A stretch of 11,663 nucleotides of DNA from Baffinella frigidus. Its lineage: Eukaryota; Cryptophyceae; Cryptomonadales; Baffinellaceae. Made by a program: the position numbers and the translations under genes. The notes under the pieces are model-generated. The model was not told the DNA's origin. It made no database searches and saw only the letters and a list, made by a program, of their open reading frames with translations. The number at the start of each line of letters is the position of its first letter. Positions within the stretch are counted from its first letter, which is position 1. Shown here piece by piece: positions 6,354 through 11,663 of the stretch. Where the stretch lies: contig MU646984.1 in NCBI GenBank assembly GCA_026770585.1, positions 231,011-242,673 on the forward strand, given 5' to 3'.

Positions 6354-6380
6354 AGAACAGTCGAGCCTAAATGGGCAGGA

Positions 6381-6571
6381 TCGGGGAACTCACCCGTAGA
6401 TTACTCCCAACTCCTCAAGAGTGAGGTGGGCTGTGGCCTTCGATGTGAGTGTAAATAAAAGCACCAAAGCACCAGAGTCGGGGAACTCACCCGTAGATTA
6501 CTCCCAACTCCTCAAGAGTGAGGTGGGCTGTGGCCTTCGATGTGAGTGTAAATAAAAGCACCAAAGCACCA
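6381..6571 (+). repeat. Tandem duplication, 97-bp period
   Basis: The segment from TCGGGGAACTCACCCGTAGA to GCACCAAAGCACCA occurs at 6381-6474 and again at 6478-6571 with no difference I can find. Inside each unit, AACTCCTCAAGAGTGAGG forms a small stem and AGCACCAA repeats near the junction. Identity implies a recent event. Open frames in this area run through both copies and are not credited as genes. Confidence 0.9.
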
Positions 6572-6715
6572 AAGCACCACACCCTTGCTCGAGGGTCGGA
6601 CTTTGTTCTGTTGTTCTGTCCTGGACTTGAAGTTACTACGGGGATGGCAACGGCGACGTTGTGGGTAGTGAGGGTAGGAGGGGATGATGGGGAACTCCGA
6701 CCATGGCACCACATA

Positions 6716-6861
6716 TAGAGAGATTGATAATTTGTTGCCAAACAACCAGCGTCAGCGCCGCACATGCTACGCATCGTGCCACTTACTGTATTCCGTGTCG
6801 GCCGCTCATACGAGCATTTTCTGGATGGATTCTAACTCCACCTCCTACCACTACATATATG
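6716..6861 (+). mobile_element. SINE-like element, family C (copy C2)
   Basis: Shares the core from TTGCCAAACAACCAGCGTCA to GGCCGCTCATACGAGCATTT with C1 and C3, and the 3' part TCCACCTCCTAC with C1. It lacks 2 bases relative to C1 and C3 after GCACATGCT, which would break any reading frame. CACATATA at the left edge and TACATATA at the right edge may be target duplication remains. Confidence 0.65.
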
Positions 6862-7447
6862 ACCCCGCTAGAGGGAGGCGTCTCACAAGGCCCTGGGGCA
6901 ACACGAGCTGAGACCAAACCTGAGTTCATTGACCGTTCACATCACTCAACTAGAGGCTCGCGACCTGGCCCATGGCCGAGGCTCGCTACCTGACTGACCG
7001 AGGCTCACAACATATACGTATACAACGAGGAGCCTTGGACCCGGGGGAACGTTACCGGGGGGGGAAGCGAGGTTTAATAAGGTTAACCCACACGACGCCA
7101 CTGCTGACCTCTAATCCACCCGGTAGTTTTGCTGACATCGAGTATCAATCTGATCTTAAAAGAATTTTAGGTCTGATCCGAACTACCACGAGTTTTGGGA
7201 AGATGTCGGTTTCGGGCACAACTTGGGTCTTTCAAATATCTTCTGTCACCGGCACACTCGAAAGAGATCTAGATCTTTCTAAACTTTCTGCAACCCCGTT
7301 GTAGCGACTATTAACAAGGATACAGTTTTAACACTTTACGTTTTACAACACGTGCACAGCTTATACAATGCGTTTTTAGGCCTTGAGAATCCCTAGTAAA
7401 AGATTTCGACCCCCATTTGTGGTCTCAAGTGGCGTCATGTGGACCCG
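6862..7447. other. Host sequence with an unrecognised open frame
   Basis: GAGGCGTCTCACAAGG near 6873 and the 44 bases 6966-7009 are shared with the flanks of copy A2. A forward open frame of 110 codons (6972-7304) starts inside that repeat. Its C-terminal half, ending near LERDLDLSKLSATPL, lies in less GC-rich DNA. I recognise no domain and see no splice or start context that favours it. It may be a gene fragment, but evidence is thin. Confidence 0.3.
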
Positions 7448-7593
7448 GTCCTTCAGGTCCTTCAGGTTTTGATTTGTTTTGTTTTCTCCCAACATAGCCC
7501 AACGACACGCCCTTCCGTAAAAAGGATCTGCGGGAAAAGCATTGTTGCTTTCGGATCGCATTGAGCTCTCCAGTGCAGAGGCTCGTGAGGAGG
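7448..7593 (-). mobile_element. Family D element (copy D2)
   Basis: Reads GTCCTTCAGGTCCTTCAGGT, then CCCAACATAGCCCAACGACA, CGCCCTTCCG, GCATTGTTGCTTTCGGATCG and GAGCTCTCCAGTGCAGAGG. Alignable along its length with D3 and, inverted, D1. Reverse-strand open frames here translate repeat sequence that also occurs in D3; frame is not preserved between copies. Confidence 0.65.
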
Positions 7594-7809
7594 GGATACA
7601 TGGTCGTTTTCTTGGGGTGCTTTAGTTGATCCAGAGGATCGCGCTCGCCCACACACCGAACTCAAGTCAGCCTTTTTGAGGCTCATGTTATCCTATGGTT
7701 GGAAGCATAGGAGCTGCAACCACGGACACTCTAGATGTGAAAGGAAACAAGATCCCAAAGGTGAGAGGGATTGTGTGGGGTCCTTGAGGTATGGGGTCCT
7801 TTAGGGTGA
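7594..7809. other. Spacer, nothing recognised
   Basis: No gene, hairpin or family match noted between D2 and E3, apart from TCCTTGAGG and TCCTTTAGG motifs at the right that lead into E3. Confidence 0.35.
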
Positions 7810-7908
7810 TCCTTTAGGTCCTTTAGGTTCTTCGATCTCCCGACATAGGCGGACACCGGATTTTTTTCTGTAGGATCCTAGGAAGGCCATGCTTCCTTTC
7901 GGATCACA
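7810..7908 (-). mobile_element. Family E element, single arm (E3)
   Basis: TCCTTTAGGTCCTTTAGGTT, CATAGGCGGACACCGG, TTCTGTAG and GGCCATGCTTCCTTTCGGAT match E2 and the right arm of E1. It has an extra GATCCTAG after CTGTAG. It runs straight into D3, giving a head-to-tail E-D pair. Confidence 0.65.
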
Positions 7909-7909
7909 T

Positions 7910-8048
7910 GTCCTTTTGGTCTTTTAGGTTTTAAATGCTCCCAACATAGCCCAACGACACGCCCTTTCGAAGAAAGGATCTGCAGAAAAAGCATTTTTGC
8001 TTTCGGGTCGCATTGAGCTCTCCAGTGCAGAGGAACGAAATTGTGAGG
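7910..8048 (-). mobile_element. Family D element (copy D3)
   Basis: Contains CTCCCAACATAGCCCAACGA, CACGCCCTTTCGAAGAAAGG, CTGCAGAAAAAGCATTTTTG and GAGCTCTCCAGTGCAGAGG, as in D2. GCATTTTTGC marks the apex of the small stem. Confidence 0.65.
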
Positions 8049-8177
8049 GTGGGGTAGCAGACCAAAAGTTATCGACAGCCCGTTTGAAGAGTTGGCCAGA
8101 GTGGAGGAAACCCTTTTTCCCCCTCCGGATGGGCCTGCCTGGGTGAAGTAAAACTCATCGCGGGCCGTTTTTGGAGG

Positions 8178-8280
8178 TGTTCCCCCACTCGTCAAGAAAA
8201 TCTGAGTCTACATTGGTAAACCAACTTTCAATTCTGTTGTACGAAAGTGCCCTCAGATTTTTGTGACGAGTGAGGGAACA
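8178..8280. mobile_element. 103-bp MITE-like element with 29-bp inverted termini
   Basis: TGTTCCCCCACTCGTCAAGA continuing to TCTGAG (8178-8206) is inverted at 8252-8280 with 3 mismatches in 29. The 45-base interior is AT-rich and non-coding. The flanks (GGAGG left, TCATG right) show no evident target duplication. Termini do not match families A, B or F. Confidence 0.65.
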
Positions 8281-8824
8281 TCATGTGCCCACACAAAACG
8301 CCTGGTACACCCTCGAAACTTGTAAAGTAACTTTTATCTCGTCAAATGTCAACTTCTCCACTTAAGCCGAAGGCGGAAATGGCTGACGCATCATCGCGGG
8401 GTGGGGCTCCTCTCCGCTTCCTTTCCCCCGCTCGCAACAAGCCAAGCTCAAGCCATCGCATTACTCTCTTGTCTTCGCGCTGAGCGCTGGGGCACACCTG
8501 GGCTTGTTCGGCTGCATTTCCCTTCCCTTTCAAGAGGCCTGGTGCTGCGACCGGAGCATTGGCGAGGAATGCGGCTGGATACCTTGGAGGTGTCAGCGTG
8601 ATCGCGCGCTGGCCGTTGCAAGTGGTTCATTTTGCGCTTGCGCCTGTAAGGGAAATGCACAGGTGTGGGCACCACCGCTTGGGAGATCTGAACCACTCCA
8701 ACCGGGCACCATCTATAACCAAGCCTGTTGTAGAAGTACGCATCACACGCATGCTCTCTTTGAACGATGCGATGGATCTGGTGCAGACGGAGCAGCGGAG
8801 GAGGGGGTGAGCGCGAGGGAGGCG
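8281..8824 (+). other. Presumed upstream region of the split gene
   Basis: No repeat family recognised. Becomes GC-rich from about 8370. Several open frames overlap on both strands, none with a recognised domain. A 5' untranslated region or promoter of the gene starting at 8825 would lie here, but no TATA box or initiator could be assigned with confidence. Confidence 0.3.
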
Positions 8825-11663
8825 ATGGACACGGCAGCGGCAGCGTGGTCCAACTCGCTGCAAGTCTCGCCGGCGGCGCGGAAACAGGTGAGACCGGATG
8901 GCTCCACCGAGCAGCCACGGCGTAACCACCTCGCTGAGCCGCCCCCCGCACTCGAGCAGATCGATGCTGCAGACGCGGCGACTGAGGCTGCGCTGGCGCG
9001 CATCGTGGAGATCGAAATGTACCTAGAGGCGTCGGGCGCCGAGGTCCCTCCCTCCACCCGAAGGCAGAGTCTTCAGCAGATTCCCCAGAGCAGCATGGGG
9101 CGGCGCGCAAACAGTCCGGGCCCAGCCTCAGACCGGGACGCTCCCTGTCCTCAGTTGCAGGCCCACTACTTCCTCCCACCAGCAACCCGTAGCAGCTTTT
9201 CCCGGGTCCTTGCAAGGATCCGGGATTGTAAAAAAGAATCTTGGTTATTCCTAGGGCCCTACAGTAGGAAGGTCCTAGGGACCTACGAATTGCTGACGGG
9301 AGATACCAATGAGATTTCATTGATTTGTACCAGGATCCGAATGGGGCTCAGCCCCAGTCCGGGACGCTCCCTGTCCTCCGTTGCAGGACCCCTTCCTCCA
9401 CTTTCCAGGCAGGAGAGGCGCCTGTCCTCAGTTGCAGGCCCACCTTCCCTTGCTACGGCACTCATGCATGCTACAGAGATTCATGATTTATTGCCAAACA
9501 ACCAGCGTCAGCGCCGCACATGCTCGACGCATTGTGCCACGTACTGTACCCCGTGTCGGCCGCTTATACGAGCATTTTCACTCATGCAGGCTACCACCAG
9601 CAGTCCCCCCTGTCCCACACGGTGGACTACGGACCTTTCATCACAAGTCAACTTACCCTGTTGGCAGTCAACTTGACGCCCATGGCGAGCCACGCACTGT
9701 CCCCCGCCGCGCTGGGGTTCGGGCTTAATTTCGGGGGTTCGCGTCCGGGGGTTGGTGGGTGGTATCCAGGGATTAGGGGTCGGGTTTGGCACTCGCGCCC
9801 CCCCCGCGCGCCGTTAGCTCGGTGGCGGCTGACAGGAGCGACGCGGGGAGGCAGGTGGACTCGATGGCGAGCGGGGCGGTTCCGGCGCTGCAGAAGCACA
9901 CGGAGCAGCTGACCAACGTGTTTGCGCTCGTCGACAAGATGCACGAGCACATCGCGGCGGTGAAGAATTCGGTGCGCCCTACCACCAACCCTCACGGAAG
10001 GGGACCAAATCCATTGATTTCGACCTGTTCCCGAAAGTCGATTTTGTACCAAGATTGGGACTTAAGTTGACACTGTGGCCCCAGATCTGGGGTCTCTGCA
10101 AGGGGAATCTGAGGCCTGAAAATCGACGATTTGGTCGTTCCGTGAGGGCTGGTGGTAGCTCTGGCACACTGGATCACACCCAAGGATTTGATGACACCGT
10201 GCTGACCCCACGCACCGCCTCTCGCATTGCCACCATGTATTCCCTTCCGTGAAGGCCTTGTAAGACTAGGGCACACCCTAGCTCTGCCTCACTCGGGTTG
10301 ACCGGCTGTTCTCATTTTGACGTGTTGGATGTGCGGTACAAATCCGTCAACGTCGGAGCGCTCCGGAAAAGAGCCCGGGCTCACCAAGCTGGTTAGCCCA
10401 GATAAACCGAGCCAGAGCTAGACGCCGGCCGTGTTGCTCCGTGCGGCTGTGAGGACTAGTGCGGGATAGGCCCGCCCCGGGAGCTATTGCACTCTCAACC
10501 AGAACATTTCACCCCAAGTCAACTGCCCCTCAGAGCCAGAGCCTCCAGTCAAGTGGGTGCTCTGGGGAGCTCCCTGCCTAGCAACTTACTGTCGAGGACC
10601 AGCCAGTTGACTTAAGGTAAAATATCCTGGCGAGCAGTGTATAGGAGGACTTGCGGGGGGCTAGCTCCGCCAAGAGCTACAATACCTTTATCCGGGGAAA
10701 CCTTTTTTTCTTTAGTTTGATGGCAACGAAAATTACTACATAAATGATTTAATATTACTAATAAGAACGAATTGTGTAGTAATTTTCCGTACCATCAAAC
10801 TAAAGAAAAATAGGTTTCCCCGGATAATCCTCCCGCGGCGGGCCCATCCCACGCGAGAGTGCAGGAGGGTGTTGATTTGTTTTTAACCGCGTCTGAAAGC
10901 GGTTGTTGGCTTTTGAAAACCACCGCCCTGGGGAGGAATTGACTTTTGGCGACCCCTTCCGAGGCTCTGGCGTGGATCCCACACGAGTCTTCACATCGGC
11001 GCCTGAGGACCTGCCCGTGACTGGTACTAAATTTAACAACCCCACATTTAAAAAGGTCTCCTTTCTAGCCTCGAGTGGGGACACGGCGTGAGGACCTTAT
11101 CCGGGGAAACCTATTTTTCTTTCATTTCCGAAAATTACTACGCAAATACTTTTAATATTACTAGTAAGAACGGATTGTGTAGTAATTTTCGTTGCCAGGA
11201 AATGAAAGAAAAAATAGGTTTCCCCGGATATGACCCCCTTCCCGTGTGCGGACGTAGTCCTAGGAAGGGCCCGCCTCGGGCAAGGAGAAGAAGTATCTCG
11301 GATGTTTTTTAGGGCTCCTCAGATCCCGGGGCTTGCCTGTAGGTGGGCACGCTTCTTCTTTTTTTAACTCCCGAGCCTTGCGACGCGCCCCCTACCCCCT
11401 ACCCCCTTAACTTCGCAACACCCTCTAAGCAGGTGGGCAAAATGGAGACGCGGCTGGAGGCAGCTGAGGCGCCTCACGACCCTACACCCTACACCCTACA
11501 CCCTACACCCTACACCCTACACCCTCCACCCTCCACCCTCACCCTTACACCCTACACCCTACGCCCTACACCCTACACCCTACACCCTCACCCTCCACCC
11601 TCCACCCTAACCTCCCGGCGCTTGCCTGTAGGTGGGCAAGATGGAGACGCGGCTGGAGGCAGC
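8825..11663 (+). CDS. BLOC1S4: BLOC1S4 (cappuccino)-like protein, four exons, 3' end outside the window
   Basis: Proposed exons: 8825-8887, 8960-9043, 9855-9971, then 11433 onward or 11632 onward. All junctions are phase 0. BLOC1S4 is a small helical subunit of BLOC-1, a cytosolic complex that acts in endosomal and lysosome-related trafficking. The start ATG has G at -3 and +4. Exon 2 carries ALARIVEIEMYLEASGAE; exon 3 carries VPALQKHTEQLTNVFALVDK and MHEHIAAVKNS; exon 4 gives VGKMETRLEAAE. The order and spacing of these helices, including the VP, the VD(K)M and the final ME....AE, fit the BLOC1S4 pattern as I remember it; no alignment was run. Codons are strongly G/C-ending. Intron 1 (72 bp, GTGAGA...CGTAACC...GCAG) is convincing; the donor of intron 2 (GTCCCT) is weak. 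About 100 residues are visible, near the short end of the family. Another small coiled-coil protein remains possible. Confidence 0.5.
8888..8959 (+). other. Intron 1 of the BLOC1S4-like gene
   Basis: Starts AAACAG|GTGAGACC and ends CTCGAGCAG|ATCG, with a CGTAACC branch-like motif and a C-rich stretch before the acceptor. Its length, 72 bp, is a multiple of three and contains no stop, so a naive reading frame runs through it. Confidence 0.55.
9133..9443 (+). repeat. Family H short direct repeats in intron 2
   Basis: CCGGGACGCTCCCTGTCCTC followed by MGTTGCAGG occurs at 9133-9161 and 9359-9387; a shorter copy, CCTGTCCTCAGTTGCAGGC, is at 9421-9439. Spacing is irregular (226 and about 53 bp), so these are dispersed rather than tandem. 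Each ends TTGCAGG, which could act as a decoy splice acceptor. Confidence 0.65.
9250..9286. repeat. Remnant of an A/B-type palindrome
   Basis: CCTAGGGCCCTACAGTAGG followed by AAGGTCCTAGGGACCTAC has the core vocabulary of families A and B but no terminal repeats on either side. Probably a core left after loss of both arms. Confidence 0.45.
9475..9578 (+). mobile_element. SINE-like element, family C (copy C3), with 16-bp target duplication
   Basis: A 104-bp copy of the C core, from AGAGATTCATGATTTATTGC to ACGAGCATTTT. It is flanked by CACTCATGCATGCTAC (9459-9474) and CACTCATGCAGGCTAC (9579-9594), 15 of 16 identical. That length fits target-primed retroposition and argues against a cut-and-paste element. 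No tRNA-type A/B boxes or poly-A tail could be identified, so the source RNA is unknown. It lies in intron 2 of the proposed gene. Confidence 0.75.
10279..10352 (+). repeat. Family G dispersed repeat, copy 2
   Basis: Begins TAGCTCTGCCTCACTCGGGT and ends GATGTGCGGTACAAATCCGTCAA, aligning with 2151-2231 at moderate identity. Lies in intron 3 of the proposed gene. Confidence 0.55.
10499..10630. mobile_element. Imperfect palindromic element (about 132 bp)
   Basis: The left end CCAGAACATTTCACCCCAAG TCAACTG pairs imperfectly with the right end, whose complement reads CCAGGATATTTTACCTTAAG TCAACTGG; AAGTCAACTG (10516-10525) and CAGTTGACTT (10604-10613) are exact. No target duplication is visible. 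A relative of the end motif, AGTCAACTGGGG, occurs near 5628. Confidence 0.5.
10689..10826. mobile_element. Family F MITE (copy F1)
   Basis: 138 bp, starting TATCCGGGGAAACC and ending GGTTTCCCCGGATA, with TA at both ends. Arms of about 55 bases pair through TTTCTTTAGTTTGATGG and GAAAATTACTACA. The centre is AT-rich (TTTAATATTACTAATAAG). Non-coding; a Tc1/mariner-like TA target is inferred from the boundaries. Confidence 0.85.
10897..11091 (+). other. Short open stretch between the two F elements, unrecognised
   Basis: An open frame of about 64 codons, bounded by stops, with EELTFGDPFRGSGVDPTRVF and TSAPEDLPVTGTKFNNPTFK. Composition looks protein-like rather than repeat-like and it lies in the DNA separating two mobile elements. 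There is no good ATG start; it could be an exon of another gene nested in intron 3 or chance. No domain recognised. Confidence 0.2.
11098..11230. mobile_element. Family F MITE (copy F2)
   Basis: 133 bp with TATCCGGGGAAACCTATTTT at the left and its complement at the right, TA at both ends. Both arms have CATTTCC where F1 arms have AGTTTGATGG. The left arm lacks TGGCAA, present in the right arm as TTGCCA, so pairing has one bulge. Confidence 0.85.
11324..11349 (+). repeat. Acceptor-region copy (truncated) of the exon 4 repeat
   Basis: TCCCGGGGCTTGCCTGTAGG TGGGCA matches 11613-11638 at 25 of 26 positions, then diverges into CGCTTCTTC. It includes the AG acceptor and the first 7 exon-like bases only, so it could not supply exon 4. 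Confidence 0.65.
11381..11408 (+). repeat. Short (CCCCCTA)n tract
   Basis: Two to three units of CCCCCTA ending CCCCCTTAAC, a telomere-like relative, shortly before the acceptor of exon 4 copy 1. It makes the sequence upstream of that acceptor C/T-rich. Confidence 0.6.
11433..11464 (+). other. Candidate exon 4, copy 1 (gene as above)
   Basis: After TCTAAGCAG comes GTGGGCAAAATGGAGACGCG and GCTGGAGGCAGC, reading V-G-K-M-E-T-R-L-E-A-A in phase 0 with the proposed donor at 9971. It continues GCTGAGGCGCCTCACGAC and then the CCCTACA array with no canonical GT donor nearby, so this copy may be a dead duplicate or may read on into the array. Confidence 0.45.
11480..11610 (+). repeat. Minisatellite (CCCTACA)n
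   Basis: About 18 heptamer units, mostly CCCTACA with CCCTCCA, CCCTCAC and CCCTACG variants. Same heptamer frame as the CCCTAAA tracts but a different base, so either a diverged telomere-like tract or an independent array. It separates the two copies of exon 4. Confidence 0.9.
11632..11663 (+). other. Candidate exon 4, copy 2, cut by the window edge
   Basis: After CTTGCCTGTAG comes GTGGGCAAGATGGAGACGCG and the same continuation as copy 1, with one difference in 34 bases (AAG for AAA, synonymous). The sequence ends before a donor or stop, so this copy may be the functional one. Confidence 0.45.

Noticed and set aside
7425-8195. Reverse open frames over D2 and D3 as a gene pair
   Set aside because: The similar peptides (for example WRAQCDPKA) are translated family D sequence. 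Frame and ends differ between copies.
8448-9320. 290-codon reverse open frame
   Set aside because: It is antisense to the proposed exons and dominated by Arg, Pro and Ser, as expected from the complement of GC-rich coding DNA. No domain recognised.
9472-9490. U6 snRNA fragment, because of ACAGAGA in C3
   Set aside because: The motif is absent in C1 and C2, it overlaps the target duplication, and nothing else matches U6.
8504-9676. 390-codon forward open frame
   Set aside because: It reads through a good 72-bp intron, short dispersed repeats, an A/B palindrome remnant and a SINE-like copy. Only the parts at 8825-8887 and 8960-9043 look coding.
9472-9728. Similar peptides (for example NNQRQRRT and CRPLIRAFS) in three places as a conserved protein
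   Set aside because: They come from the family C core. C2 lacks 2 bases relative to the others, so the frame is not maintained, and C1 lies in the opposite orientation. Conservation is at DNA level.

Overview
This window looks like repeat-rich nuclear DNA of a eukaryote, probably a unicellular alga or related protist. The reasons are: long TTTAGGG-type telomere-like tracts (CCCTAAA on the + strand) inside the sequence; at least ten families of short, transposase-free palindromic elements; a SINE-like retroposon with a 16-bp target duplication; and one short, high-GC, intron-split gene. No bacterial-style operons, tRNA, rRNA or CRISPR arrays were seen. A cryptophyte-like source is only a weak impression and rests on no search.

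Layout. 1-770: hairpins and foldback elements, including a 97-bp-arm inverted repeat at 204-418 and a terminal-inverted-repeat element at 487-665. 929-1285: a two-copy host repeat, a truncated family B element and a reverse copy of SINE-like family C. 1381-1509: telomere-like tract 1. 1510-1990: GC-rich, no recognised gene. 1993-2116: family B. 2117-2677: family G repeat, an AT-rich island and a 12-bp minisatellite. 2720-3190: B, A and foldback family E elements. 3522-3638: telomere-like tract 2. 3783-5053: dense block of A and B elements. 5304-5600: an E element fused to telomere-like tract 3. 5724-6360: D, A and nested A/B elements. 6381-6571: a 97-bp tandem duplication. 6716-6861: SINE-like copy. 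6966-7009: a host repeat that is the empty-site counterpart of one A insertion. 7448-8280: D, E and another palindromic element.

The right end (8825 to the window edge) holds the only gene I can argue for: a split gene for a small helical protein whose residue pattern fits BLOC1S4/cappuccino, a subunit of the BLOC-1 endosomal-trafficking complex. Four exons join in phase 0. Intron 2 contains a SINE-like insertion; intron 3 contains two family F elements and another palindromic element; the fourth exon and its acceptor are duplicated around a CCCTACA minisatellite.

Families A, B and F all begin and end with TA and encode nothing, so they are non-autonomous and would depend on a transposase elsewhere in the genome. 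The clearest story in the window is their history. One A element has a matching empty site 2.9 kb away that shows TA target duplication. B elements sit repeatedly at the same TA inside A terminal repeats. Many families share a core vocabulary of CCTACNGTAGG and CCTAGG.
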